This document shows positions 17,149 through 25,654 of a stretch of DNA of 28,523 bases, piece after piece. Source of the DNA: Amoebophrya sp. A120. Lineage: Eukaryota; Sar; Dinophyceae; Syndiniales; Amoebophryaceae. The DNA lies in the NCBI GenBank assembly GCA_905178155.1, contig CAJINV010000040.1:4970-33492 (forward strand), written 5' to 3'. The notes under the pieces were generated by a model that did not search any database, had not been told where the DNA came from, and saw nothing but the letters and a program-made list of their open reading frames with translations. How positions within the stretch are numbered: position 1 is the first letter of the stretch; each line of letters begins with the position of its first letter. Both the position numbers and the translations under genes were made by a program.

Positions 17149-17484
17149 TCAGGCGTGCAGGTGCAGCTGCACGATTGGCGACTGCGTTTTGCGCTCTGGC
17201 AGGTAGCCCCCCGACGCTCCCATGATACGCGAGACCAAACCACGCAAGAGGGCTCCTTTGCGGGCTTGCAAGAAGGAGCTTGATTGACCGGTCGTGTAGT
17301 CTACTACGGATCCTCCTGCTGCCGCAGCGGAAGCGGCCCCATTAGAGGACGCGGCCGCCTGATATGCTAGTCCTGCGGACCTGTACGCCTTGGCGGCTGC
17401 GGAAATGTCAGAAAGATCGCTCTCACGCTGAGCCGAGACAAAAACTCCCATCAGGGCGCTCAGCACGACGGCAAGGCGAAACAT
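17149..17484 (-). CDS. Small secreted Ala-rich SFL-motif protein
   Basis: 111 aa. I chose the ATG at 17484, which starts a strong signal peptide (MFRLAVVLSALMGVFVSA|Q). The mature part is alanine/serine-rich and helical-looking, followed by SSSFLQARKG (SFLQ at 70-73) and a short tail ending LHLHA. It lacks cysteines and CPW-WPC. Its resemblance to neighbours is the signal peptide, Ala-rich helix and SFL motif. Function unknown. Confidence 0.82.
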   Translation of the reverse strand: MFRLAVVLSALMGVFVSAQRESDLSDISAAAKAYRSAGLAYQAAASSNGAASAAAAGGSVVDYTTGQSSSFLQARKGALLRGLVSRIMGASGGYLPERKTQSPIVQLHLHA

Positions 17485-17795
17485 TTTATTTTTGAAAAAG
17501 CTGGGAGAAAAAAATAACTGGAGCTGTAGTGGCTTGGGTGGAAACACATACTACTTTAGTGGCAGCCTGCGTATTTTTCTGGTAGTTCTTGAAAAAGTTG
17601 AAACCGCCACGACGTCACTCCGAGCAAAAGATAGCTGCTGGCACGTCTCTCACCACCACACATTCCGCTCAACAGCACGCAGTCGAGAACGAACAGACAG
17701 AGTCACCAGCCTGTAGACGCACTAGATAACGGGGCTTCGCATTACTTTCTATATGGCGAGAATCTTCGAATCAAAACAAGGTCCATTTTAATATT
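17485..17795. other. Intergenic region with T-tract/AG acceptor
   Basis: Contains the leader of the gene at 17149 and the 3' region of the gene at 17796. No coding frame is supported. Confidence 0.5.
17501..17517 (-). promoter_or_regulatory. Polypyrimidine tract and AG, probable trans-splice acceptor
   Basis: The coding strand reads TTATTTTTTTCTCCCAG, ending 17 bases before the ATG at 17484. This is a textbook 3' splice site with no upstream exon, as expected for spliced-leader addition in dinoflagellates. The leader itself is not encoded here. Confidence 0.5.
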
Positions 17796-18416
17796 TTAAC
17801 CCAAGGCCGAGGCGATCATACCATTTAACGCCTTGACAAATTGGATCTGCATGTCCATGATCTTGCCTTGCATGGCCACCTCTGAGGCGTCGCGGGAGGA
17901 CTCAGTGGCCTGCAAAAGATCCACGGTGGATGCCCACGGAATGTCAGACGCCTTGACTTTGACGCCGATGGAGCCGGACCCTTTTTGGAGGAAGCTGGCA
18001 TGGAGCGCACTCTTCAACTCCCCGATCACGATTTTGGCCAAGGCGCCAAACTCTGCAGTGGCCTGTGCAATGGTCTTCGATTCCAAATCTGCGCGAACAT
18101 TTTCAAAAGCAGCAACACGGCCAGCAGACGCTCCTGATTCCGGGGCGTTCATCACGCGAATGAAAACTGGCGCGCCTTGGAGAAACGAAGAATGATGCAC
18201 AACAGCGTCAATCTCCGCTTTAGCAGATGCCAGCGCTGCAGTCATGGCTTTCTGGATTCCATTCATCCCGGATGCTTCCATAGCAGACTCTGCCTTTCCG
18301 TAGGACGCGAAGCCGCTCCCGGCATCCACCGGAGGCGCTAAGGCTACCTGGATAAGCGGCTCACTGTCAGCAGCAACGCTGCCAATCAAGCACGCTGTGA
18401 GAATTTTCCCATACAT
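17796..18416 (-). CDS. Secreted SFL-module protein (three modules)
   Basis: 206 aa with signal peptide MYGKILTACLIGSVAA|DS. It consists of three ~60-residue modules. Each starts with a beta-like strand (EPLIQVALAPP; PVFIRVMNAPE; SIGVKVKASD) and continues as an Ala/Glu/Lys-rich helix. The first two end in SFLQ (77-80 and 141-144), 64 residues apart. The last helix ends the protein (QFVKALNGMIASALG). It is clearly paralogous to the next gene upstream (18691): both share KVVIAEF/KIVIGEL and MQ(I)QFVKALN-type segments. No cysteine framework and no known domain. Role unknown; probably secreted. Confidence 0.88.
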   Translation of the reverse strand: MYGKILTACLIGSVAADSEPLIQVALAPPVDAGSGFASYGKAESAMEASGMNGIQKAMTAALASAKAEIDAVVHHSSFLQGAPVFIRVMNAPESGASAGRVAAFENVRADLESKTIAQATAEFGALAKIVIGELKSALHASFLQKGSGSIGVKVKASDIPWASTVDLLQATESSRDASEVAMQGKIMDMQIQFVKALNGMIASALG

Positions 18417-18425
18417 TTTCCTGAA

Positions 18426-18447
18426 CTGTGAGAGCAGAAAAAAAATC
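18426..18447 (-). promoter_or_regulatory. Polypyrimidine tract and AG, probable trans-splice acceptor
   Basis: The coding strand shows a run of eight T followed by CTGCTCTCACAG, ending nine bases before the ATG at 18416. No upstream exon is present, so this fits spliced-leader trans-splicing. Confidence 0.5.
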
Positions 18448-18690
18448 TACTGAGAGGAAGATGTTTATGTCTGTAAAATGCATAAAATGCACGTGTGCAA
18501 GATTTTGTAAGCTACAGTTGATTGCTCTAGTTGCAGGTTTGTTTGAACGAGTCTTGGTCTCTCAGTAGTGAACAGAACACGAAGTGGTCGCGGGACTCAT
18601 TGCTGGCTGGATCAGAAATACTTTGGACTCAAGCAGATGCGACTCAACAACATTTAACAAACACTAGCACATTCTCAACAGGTCGATGTC

Positions 18691-19347
18691 CTAGTGCGAG
18701 AGCGCTGCGGCACCGATGGCATTCAAAGCCTTCACCAGCTGCATTTCCTTTGCAAGGATCGTGGTTCTGAGCCTTGTTTCACCCGAGTCGCGACGAGCCT
18801 CCATGTCACCCAACAAGGCCGACACAGTCTTGTACGATGGGTCTGCGCCGACGCGCACGTTGATTTCGCGGGAAAAGCGCAAAAAACTTTTGCGTCCGCG
18901 TAATTGCTTGTCAAACTCCGCGATCACAACTTTGGCAACCTCTGAAAATTCCTGCTTGGCTGACGAGACCAGAGCACCCATTGCCGCAGAGCGTTTGCCC
19001 TCTAACGCCTTGACCCCGGCAACACCCGCGGACTCATCTGAGGTGGCGCCTTCAATACGAACGGAAATGACCGGCTCCGCAATGTTCGCAAAAGACGCAC
19101 GGCCCATGGCTTTGGAAATGGTGTTCCCGAGCGTTGCCGAGGCTTGGGCCAGGGTCGACTTGTACGCGGCGTCGATTTCAGCCAGGGCTGCGTGTTCAGC
19201 TGCGAGGCGGCTTGACTCTGCGGCAGCAATAGCACTTGACACCGCTGGATAAGGGGCGGAAGGGGATGCTAAACTCAATTCCACCACCGGCTTGCCAGCG
19301 CGGACCAGCACGGCACAGGCACTGAGCGTCGATAGCAGCTTTGCCAT
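18691..19347 (-). CDS. Secreted SFL-module protein (three modules), paralogue of 17796
   Basis: 218 aa from the ATG at 19347, which opens a signal peptide (MAKLLSTLSACAVLVRAG). The modules begin with strands KPVVELSLASP, EPVISVRIEGA and EINVRVGADP. The helices end in ASFANIA (85-91) and KSFLRFSR (154-157); the third helix closes the protein (EMQLVKALNAIGAAALSH). The layout matches the 17796 protein residue for residue in many places, so this is a tandem duplication. No known domain. An upstream in-frame extension to 19509 exists but lacks an ATG that improves the signal peptide. Confidence 0.88.
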   Translation of the reverse strand: MAKLLSTLSACAVLVRAGKPVVELSLASPSAPYPAVSSAIAAAESSRLAAEHAALAEIDAAYKSTLAQASATLGNTISKAMGRASFANIAEPVISVRIEGATSDESAGVAGVKALEGKRSAAMGALVSSAKQEFSEVAKVVIAEFDKQLRGRKSFLRFSREINVRVGADPSYKTVSALLGDMEARRDSGETRLRTTILAKEMQLVKALNAIGAAALSH

Positions 19348-19648
19348 ACTTGATTTTGGGAAAGACAAGTAGATACTGATACACAAAAAAACAGAATCCT
19401 GCGTGAGGCAGAAGGACAGACGGGTTGATGGTACGGGAAATCCACGTTGCCTTTTGCGAGAATCTCCGAAATCATGCGCCAATGCGCAGGGGGGAAGATC
19501 TCTCACCACGCTCAGACACGAAACACAAACACGAAACGCCGACGCGATCCAAATCTGGGCGGAGCCAAAGCTTTTTCAATTTTTGCTTTTCAATGGAGGA
19601 AATCAAATTCTGAAGAACTACAGTCCGAGTCAGGTCATTCTCAATCCC
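19348..19648. other. Intergenic region, no gene seen
   Basis: Leader of the 18691 gene and 3' region of the 19649 gene. A short T-run (19384-19390) precedes the ATG at 19347 on the coding strand. Nothing else is visible. Confidence 0.5.
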
Positions 19649-19933
19649 CTAGCCCAAAAGGTCACGCGCGGTTGCCTCATTCATTTTTTCCATGCTGATC
19701 ATGGACTGCAGTGCGCTGTTGGCATGAGCCCGGCGCCGAGCTAAGAGTGCCAAGGTTGCTGCCTCAGATCGGCGCATCTCAGCAGAGCGCCGCGCCGCGA
19801 TTGCATCTGGAATGGCGCTTTCCAACGCAACGTTGATCACTTCAACAGGTCCAGCAGAGCCGTGGGTAAGAATGTCCTTGTATCCGAAGGCGCACCCGAT
19901 CAGGGCAAAGAACAAGGCCGCAACGCGCATCAT
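19649..19933 (-). CDS. Small secreted protein with one strand-helix module
   Basis: 94 aa. Two adjacent ATGs (19933, 19930) start a strong signal peptide, MMRVAALFFALIGCAFG. The mature protein has one module: strand GPVEVINVALES, then an Ala/Arg/Glu helix. The SFL position is occupied by SALQSMIS and is therefore degenerate. It looks like a single-module or truncated relative of the SFL-module family. No cysteines in the mature part. Function unknown. Confidence 0.78.
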   Translation of the reverse strand: MMRVAALFFALIGCAFGYKDILTHGSAGPVEVINVALESAIPDAIAARRSAEMRRSEAATLALLARRRAHANSALQSMISMEKMNEATARDLLG

Positions 19934-20240
19934 TTGTTGTAGCTTTCCCGTTTGCAAAAAAATCCTGAAGATTCACTTCAGTCACAATAACGAGAGCAAC
20001 ATGACTCCAATCAAAATATGCGTTTTGGGTAGGCGACGAGCGATCTCTCCCGCTTGTCACTTGCTTTTTGTCCAGTCCGTTAGCGAGGAAGAAGCGACTC
20101 AGAGCAGAACAGAGAGCAGAAAAGGCCTGCAAGGCTCAGTAAAAGCGAAGTTTTTGAAGGAAATATTCACTTGAATGCGAGACATCCACTGCTATTCTCT
20201 TGAAATGCCACCCGGGATGCTGTCACGGGATTGTGAGTTC
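19934..20240. other. Intergenic region, no gene seen
   Basis: Contains the leader of the 19649 gene, with a short T-run on the coding strand, and the 3' region of the Frizzled-CRD-like gene. The overlapping frames have no support. Confidence 0.5.
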
Positions 20241-21374
20241 TTATGCACTAGGCACCTTGGCGGAGCCAGATCCAAAGTACGGCGAGTTGACAATGGAGTC
20301 CGAGCCCGTGCTGTAAATGTCAAATCCAGATGCCGTATTTTCCAAAGCCGCGAGGGAGGCCGGCGCGACCGGGCACTCTGCGGGGACGGAAGTCGATTCT
20401 TCAAAGCTGCTGTACTGCGGCGGCAGGTTGTCACTCCGCAAATACAGAGCCATGGTGCACATTGGCGGGGCAGAGACGGTGCTGCAGGTGTCAGCAATGT
20501 CTGTGATCCAAAAACCTGGGCACGCGACCAAAGTGGCGATGCAGCTTGTGAAGCAGAGTGGCAGGCGACCGACCGGAGTTGGCTCGTTGCGGGCCATTGG
20601 AGTGGAGCACCGCGGAAAAATGGCGCCGCATTGCATAGACATGTAGGTCTTGAAGCACAGAGAATACGCCGCGCTACCCGTTTTGCCAACACGGTCCTTG
20701 TACAATGCCGGAAACGAAGCAATGGTGCCATCCAACTGGGCATCAGTCACGTCAGCAGTGACAAAGTCGGCAGCAGTGATTGGGTACAACACGGAGCCGA
20801 CACAGTTGTGGCCAGTAACCATTGGCATGCAGGGAAGCGGTTGGTTCATCCACACGGGGGGCGGCACCATTGGGGGAACTATCTGCAGCACGGTGGACAT
20901 TGCAGCCTGAATCAGGCCAGCACCGGTGGCAAGACCATTCATAGCGAGCATCTGAGGCATACCGCCTGCAGCTCCCGCGGCTCCAGATTTGCTTGCTAAC
21001 TCTGCGACCATCTTGCTGACGTCAAATCCGAAGAGACGCGACACTACCCCTCCCGGGAAAGCTGAAACTCCCTTGACAGCCACCGCAGCTGGGGCGATCC
21101 CATAGTCGCAGTGCGGGGTAGACGAGCCGGTTTTGTAGTCCTGCAAAAAGGAGACAGCGGTGTCCAACATGTTCAGGTGCGTTTGGTAAGAATTCACATC
21201 AAACTCCTTGGCCATTTTGTCATAGACCTGCAAAAACGCCTGCTCCATTTCTGGAGACTGCTCTTTGAACAAGGCGATATACGCATCAGACCCGTGCAAG
21301 TTTTTGTCTGCCATCTCTTGGCTGGTCATCAGTGCGGACGCACCGATAACGCAGAGAGACGCGACCCGCAACAT
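20241..21374 (-). CDS. Secreted protein with a Frizzled-like cysteine-rich domain
   Basis: 377 aa from the ATG at 21374. It has a signal peptide (MLRVASLCVIGASALM) and a helical N-terminal part carrying QAFLQ and AVSFLQDYK (SFLQ 75-78). A Gly/Ala/Met-rich hydrophobic stretch follows (~120-165), then a Pro-rich linker. Ten cysteines lie at 182, 191, 240, 249, 256, 274, 278, 285, 297 and 306. The spacings C-x8-C-x6-C, C-x3-C and C-x6-C, and the context FPALY...GAIFPRC...LPLCFTSC, match the Frizzled CRD fold (C3-C8). After the domain comes a Ser/Pro-rich tail without a transmembrane segment. In animals this fold binds Wnt lipids; here no such ligand is implied. Domain assignment is by pattern only. 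Confidence 0.82.
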   Translation of the reverse strand: MLRVASLCVIGASALMTSQEMADKNLHGSDAYIALFKEQSPEMEQAFLQVYDKMAKEFDVNSYQTHLNMLDTAVSFLQDYKTGSSTPHCDYGIAPAAVAVKGVSAFPGGVVSRLFGFDVSKMVAELASKSGAAGAAGGMPQMLAMNGLATGAGLIQAAMSTVLQIVPPMVPPPVWMNQPLPCMPMVTGHNCVGSVLYPITAADFVTADVTDAQLDGTIASFPALYKDRVGKTGSAAYSLCFKTYMSMQCGAIFPRCSTPMARNEPTPVGRLPLCFTSCIATLVACPGFWITDIADTCSTVSAPPMCTMALYLRSDNLPPQYSSFEESTSVPAECPVAPASLAALENTASGFDIYSTGSDSIVNSPYFGSGSAKVPSA

Positions 21375-21684
21375 GATTTGATTCTTTGTAACAAAGAAAA
21401 AAGTAGCTAAATGCGCGTTAAATGAAGAGGTAGGTTCATGACCGCTAGGAAATGCAATTGTATACATATACACAAGCCGACGAAGAAATTTGCTTCGCTC
21501 ATTGTCTCTCCACACGAATCCGCGGTTGTGCAACGAAGAACATCATGAAATGTAGAAAAAAACAAATATCACGCAAGAAAGCGGGAAGACCTAGAACGCG
21601 AGAGAGCGGTGCTTGAGCTGTTTACTTAATTGAAAACAAACGCAAAGGCCTTGGACGCGTTTTTGGAAGTCCTGATTAAGTGAG
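21375..21684. other. Intergenic region, no gene seen
   Basis: Leader of the Frizzled-CRD-like gene (TTTTTTCTTTG tract ~25 bases before its ATG) and 3' region of the gene at 21685. No coding frame is supported. Confidence 0.5.
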
Positions 21685-22235
21685 TTACGCACACGGGAAC
21701 TCTGCGCCAACACTCTCCGCAACGGCTTGTTTTTCAATAGCCGCCAAACCAGAAAAGGAGACACTGCTTCCAGACGCGGAGACGCAGGCATCACCCGACG
21801 GGGCCCATCCCGAAGGACAACCAGCGTAGTTGCGGGCACAGGTCACCGCCGAAAAACTTACACCTTCTGCAACAGCAGCCGCCTGGAGTGCGTCGGATAG
21901 GGTAGCCTTGATCATCATGGCCGATTCACTGGGGTGGGCCGCCTTCAAAGAAGATTCTAGACCTGAAGTGAAGAAGTAAATTTTGACTGTAAGAGTTTTG
22001 CACGGTTAATAAAGTCATCATATGTAGTCTGAAAGTTATAAACACCTCTAAGCAGTTGGAATCTTGTACCTGCCAGCGCTGGAGCGCGCAAAAACGACGC
22101 ACGATCAGCGATAACGTTCACCACGAGAACGTCGCCTTTGTTCACATCAGTGAAGATTTCTTTAGGCAGGTCGAATGGGACAGTTGCCAAGCAGGATGCG
22201 ATCCCGCAGGCGAATGCCACGACGAACGACTTCAT
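21685..22235 (-). CDS. Two-exon secreted protein: SFL motif plus reduced CPW-WPC domain
   Basis: 147 aa, exons 22070-22235 and 21685-21962. The intron of 107 bp is canonical (GCAG|GTACAAG ... CTTCAG|GTCTAG), phase 1, and the join gives ...APALAG|LESSLKAAHP in frame. Signal peptide MKSFVVAFACGIASCLA. A strand VLVVNVIAD leads to RASFLRAP (SFLR 47-50). The C-terminal domain starts at CARNYAGCPSGW and ends EFPCA, so it has the CPW and FPC ends. It lacks the middle YxGxC and the W-x2-C cysteine, making it a reduced CPW-WPC with fewer disulfides. The protein thus links the two main families of the array. Confidence 0.85.
21963..22069 (-). other. Conventional 107-bp GT-AG intron
   Basis: Donor GCAG|GTACAAG, acceptor TTCTTCACTTCAG|G. 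It has no terminal inverted repeats and no flanking duplication, unlike the introners in the SBNO gene. Confidence 0.8.
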
Positions 22236-22548
22236 TGTGTGGGCTAGTTGTATTTGAAAGAAACGCAGCTACAGCTTTGGTAATTGCAGATGCAATGGTG
22301 ATGATGCTCGAGTTGCGTCCTCACGGTTGTACAAGCACGCCAGTTTGCTGCCGCTTTTGTTTTTGTTCATCTACACTCACCAAACAATGTGAACACACGA
22401 CTCATTGGTTTTGCAGAAAAAGAGAGCGAGTGAGCTCCGGACGTAAGCGCATTCACAGGGAATTTGATTGTATTCAGTTCAGACATGTCTGAATTGCTGT
22501 GCCTTTCCCGAGAGTCCTGCGCCCGCGAGACAAGACTGAGGAAGCGGT
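22236..22548. other. Intergenic region, no gene seen
   Basis: Leader of the 21685 gene and 3' region of the 22549 gene. No supported coding frame, repeat or RNA gene. Confidence 0.5.
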
Positions 22549-23343
22549 TTAGTGGTAGAGCGAACCCGCCAGGGAGTCCGCCGCCATAGCTCCAGCCTTC
22601 AACTGTGCGATCTCCTCTTCAGCCCCATAAACACGACTTGGCGACGGCAGCACGATGTTTGTGTGGCCATAGGCGCCGGTTGCAGAGTCACTAGACTGGA
22701 ACGAGACCGGCATGTTGGTCAGGAACGTGATCAAAGAACCGGCCATGTCCCTGGTGGCATCTGGGGTACTTTCCTTCTGTGCGAGATTTTTGACTTTGAA
22801 CAGGAGGGGCTGCATGGCAACGCGAGCATTGGGCAGAGAAGCAAGATCCAACAATCCTGCGACACCATGCTGTGCAGAATAGCCACCAGCGTCAACGAGC
22901 GACCCGTAGTAGCTGACTGCATCTTTGAAAACAGATCCATCTGCACCCTCACGCTGGAGATCGGATAGCGGCGTGCGCAGAAAGGATTTGTGTGCCGCGC
23001 GTTCTAACATCTGCACTTCCTGTTGCTCGACGCCAGCCAGTGCAGTTGCAGCGGCAGCACGATCAGCTGCGAGCGACGCAGACGCGGTCTCACCTACGTG
23101 CAAGTTCAACACGGGACGCTGCAAGAAGCTGTACTTTTTAGCCGCAGCGCTCATCACTGCCTCCACGCCGGCGTTGCGCAGCACTGGTTGGGCCAGCGCA
23201 GGCGCAATTTTTTGCTGAAAATCCGCGGAATTCGAGCTGATTCCAGCAGAGAGCGCCTCACCCAATTGTTCACCGACCGCGAAAGACGGCATAGCCGCCT
23301 CAGCAACGGCAGCGAAAGTGCAGGCGACGAAAAGTTTTGACAT
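22549..23343 (-). CDS. Secreted SFL-motif protein, 264 aa
   Basis: The ATG at 23343 opens a signal peptide, MSKLFVACTFAAVAEA. Two SFL motifs lie 48 residues apart: YSFLQ (72-75) followed directly by the strand RPVLNLHVGET, and HKSFLR (120-123). Residues ~135-264 form a different C-terminal region with little alanine-helix character. It contains YYGSLVDAGGYSAQHGV, NMPVSFQSSDSATGAYGHTN and an end helix EEEIAQLKAGAMAADSLAG. There are no cysteines in the mature part and no known domain. I infer a secreted or secretory-organelle protein. A longer in-frame extension to 23514 is basic and lacks a signal peptide, so I rejected it. Confidence 0.85.
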   Translation of the reverse strand: MSKLFVACTFAAVAEAAMPSFAVGEQLGEALSAGISSNSADFQQKIAPALAQPVLRNAGVEAVMSAAAKKYSFLQRPVLNLHVGETASASLAADRAAAATALAGVEQQEVQMLERAAHKSFLRTPLSDLQREGADGSVFKDAVSYYGSLVDAGGYSAQHGVAGLLDLASLPNARVAMQPLLFKVKNLAQKESTPDATRDMAGSLITFLTNMPVSFQSSDSATGAYGHTNIVLPSPSRVYGAEEEIAQLKAGAMAADSLAGSLYH

Positions 23344-23799
23344 CTTCCTGGCGATGATTCCACGAAAAAAAACACGACGCCAAGGACTTGTGCTACGGCA
23401 AGTCAAGCAACATTTCTCTTTGATTTCTCTTTGATTACGCGGGCTGATTCTGTCTCTTTGATTACGAGTATTGCATTTTTTGGGTGGCCGCTCGTTGTCA
23501 CGACACATGAGCACGAATTTAGGAACACATATGAACGTGAGACGCTGGAAAATACATTGTGGAAAATGGGAATCAAAAAACTATCAGGATTTCATCAGTG
23601 TATTGTCGCGTCCGATTTTTTGACACGTCACCGGTTTGGCATCCTGCCTATGGCGGGCTGGCCACTAACGGGCTGCCAATAACCTTGCATTTGCTGGTGA
23701 CGGCCTGTTTTGTGTAAAGGGAAGGAAATCATGGGAAAGCCTCCTGATCCGGCGCGACGCAATTAATCACAAAAGAAAAGCTACACGGATCCCCCCGTA
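23344..23799. other. Intergenic region with short CTCTTTGAT repeats
   Basis: Contains TTTCTCTTTGA twice in tandem (23412-23434) and TCTCTTTGATTACG again at about 23453. T-rich leader of the gene at 22549. No coding frame is supported. Confidence 0.5.
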
Positions 23800-24653
23800 C
23801 TAGTCTATAGAAAAAATAGCTGAATAGTGTACCTTTGTGGCCTCCCAAACCGAATCATTGATGCCCCAGACCTTTCCCATCAACGAGTGGACCGGTCCGC
23901 AAAACGGAGCGAATCTGAGCAAGCACGTGCTGGCGGTGTAAACGTCGATGCAGGCACACAGAATTTTGGTCGCAACACCCAATACATGGATTGGGAGGTT
24001 GATGGCTTGGTAGATGGCCAGGGTCGCGACACGACCGAAGTTGCAGCGGTTGCCCAGTGCCTCCACCAGCTTGCAGGACTTGGCGTCAAGGTATGCCAAA
24101 CAAAAATACCATTTCTGTCCGATTCTCAAACCGCATGTAAGCTCTAACTAAGCTCTCCGTCACTCCGTGAATACACCTGAGTTTCAGTACTGAATGCAAG
24201 AATTACATTGTTGTCTGGGCATTTTGGTAGTTTTGTTTATGATAAAAAGCAGGGCGCGTCCATCATTGGAACAGCAGACGACAAGGTGCTGCGCTCTTTC
24301 AAAAAGGCGCTGTGGGTTGCCTGGAACTCAGCTAGCGCCGTGGTCGGGTCCTCATGCTCCACAGCGGCTTGGAATTCCTTCATTTTGTTGAAAGTGTCAG
24401 CGGTTTGTTCCTGAAGTGCAGACAGGACCGTTTTGCCATCCTTCTGTGCAGTCGACATCACGGAATCCCAGTACTTCACGCATTCCGCACCACAGTCCTT
24501 GCTCAACACCTCGCGGACCTCATTCAGCTTATCCAGCGGCACCTCAGTGTGCTGTGCAGGGAGGGACAGCAGACGGTTCCCCGCGGTGATCCGCTGCGAC
24601 ATGGACAGAGCGCTGGCGCCCGCCACAACCGTCAAGGATACAGCAACTTTCAT
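23800..24653 (-). CDS. Secreted Cys-containing protein, probably two exons split by an introner
   Basis: Exon 1 runs from the ATG at 24653 to about 24245. It encodes a signal peptide (MKVAVSLTVVAGASALS), a helical region with two cysteines (CGAEC) and HSAFLKE, a variant SFL motif. Its frame stops soon after MMDAPC. A second open segment, about 24091 to 23800, has strong C/G third-position bias on the minus strand. It encodes DAKSCKLVEALGNRCNFGRV...INLPIHVLGVATKILCACIDVYTASTC...INDSVWEATKVHYSAIFSID with seven cysteines and hydrophobic helices. Between them lies a 153-bp element with inverted terminal repeats. A two-exon gene of ~230 aa is the simplest reading; the exact splice is unresolved. 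If wrong, exon 1 alone gives a 138-aa protein. No known domain. Confidence 0.65.
24092..24244 (-). mobile_element. Introner, AAACAAAA-TACC TIR family
   Basis: Its 5' end reads TATCATAAACAAAACTACCA and the reverse complement of its 3' end reads TATGCCAAACAAAAATACCA, a strong inverted-repeat pair unlike the other two families in sequence. All share the TAT start. It lies between two coding segments on the same strand. No clean target-site duplication could be fixed. Confidence 0.65.
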
Positions 24654-24919
24654 CTTAGTGTCTCAGTTTGGAAAAAAAACGCACTATTTGGGAGACGAAT
24701 GCGTTGGAAAGACTCAATGATTGACTTGGAGGGTTTGGCCATTTGATTTTGACAAAAGACCGGAAGAGCAAAAGCCATTTTGGTGCGGTCGCGCCCAGAC
24801 GAACACATCATGACGACATAAGGCATGAAGGACCAGTTTGGGTCTCTGTGTAGGTTAGTTACTAACTTTTATCAGGAGACTGTTATTGTCACTTGTTTAC
24901 ATTGTTGGAGTGCCACTGT

Positions 24920-25306
24920 TTACACGCGCAAGCTAGCGAGACCCGCAGAAAAGGCTTGCATATCATAAGCAGCTTGGCTAGAGTCAGCGACGGAGGAAGC
25001 CGACGCAGTAAACTCAGGGCGTTTCTCCACGATGTTGACCTTCGCCGGAGAGTCGGTCCGCATTGGCTGCGTCAAAAACAAAGCCTCCTTGACCATGCCT
25101 GGAGATCCGGCCCACGCAGCAGCCCCAGTTTTAAGGAAGGAAGTTTTGCCCATGACTTGGGAGTGCATGAACGCCTGAATGCGAGCCTCCAATGCAGCAA
25201 TGTCTTTGGCGCTTGCTGTCAGGTGTCCCGGGCCAGCAACTTTGATGGACTCTGCAGTGCAGCAGGCAAAAAAAGCCGCAACCGCGATAAAGAGTGTACG
25301 CAGCAT
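24920..25306 (-). CDS. Small secreted SFL-motif protein
   Basis: 128 aa from the ATG at 25306 (signal peptide MLRTLFIAVAAFFACCTA). The strand ESIKVAGPG is followed by a helix (DIAALEARIQAFMHSQV) and KTSFLKTG (SFLK 56-59). A second part contains EALFLTQP, a strand KVNIVEKRP and an Ala/Ser-rich end. The order strand-helix-SFL matches the module of the neighbouring genes. No cysteines in the mature part. Function unknown. Confidence 0.83.
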   Translation of the reverse strand: MLRTLFIAVAAFFACCTAESIKVAGPGHLTASAKDIAALEARIQAFMHSQVMGKTSFLKTGAAAWAGSPGMVKEALFLTQPMRTDSPAKVNIVEKRPEFTASASSVADSSQAAYDMQAFSAGLASLRV

Positions 25307-25654
25307 TCTTCGCAAGAAGTTCTAGTTTCAGGTTCTCTATTCAAAAAAAGTGCTACAAGATTAAGAGGAGACCGTGCAATGTTAGTCAAGCAGACAGTGT
25401 TGTAGTAAAACGTTAGGCGACGGCAGCTTTGGCATCAGGTTTGAGTGCACAGCATTCACTCCGCTCTGGACGTATCCGAGTCCTAGCCTGTCTCTCAAGG
25501 CAGCGTCGAACGAACAGAATGATTGAGCAATGACGTTCGAGGCTACACAGCCCAGCGAAGAATCTGAGGAGTGGGGTTCTCTATTCCAACTTAGAAACGA
25601 GTGCACTAGAAGAGTCACGCTTAGCTGCGGTAATCAGGCGACACAGGTTGCTGC
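25307..25654. other. Intergenic region with repeated GAATAGAGAACC
   Basis: On the minus strand GAATAGAGAACC occurs twice: 20-30 bases before the ATG at 25306, and about 240 bases further upstream. A minus frame at 25382-25618 (78 codons) has moderate coding character and three cysteines, but no start, signal peptide or splice link could be shown. It might be an unassigned exon. Confidence 0.4.

Noticed and set aside
20175-20999. Plus-strand frame of 274 codons
   Set aside because: Antisense shadow of the Frizzled-CRD-like gene, whose minus frame has a signal peptide and an ordered cysteine pattern.
22540-22570. tRNA-like box A (TTTAGTGGTAGAGC)
   Set aside because: No box B or cloverleaf follows, and the bases encode the C-terminus and stop of the secreted protein at 22549 on the minus strand.
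23827-24090. Plus-strand exon ending in a perfect GTCAAG|GTATGCC donor
   Set aside because: Third-position C/G bias is much stronger on the minus strand, and the donor-like bases are part of an introner terminus.
24771-24785. AGCCATTTTGG match to the spliced leader
   Set aside because: Only eleven bases match and the continuation differs, so it is weaker than the match at 2527 and compatible with chance.
25382-25618. 78-codon minus frame downstream of the gene at 25655
   Set aside because: Some coding character, but no start, signal peptide or splice connection could be shown; left as intergenic.
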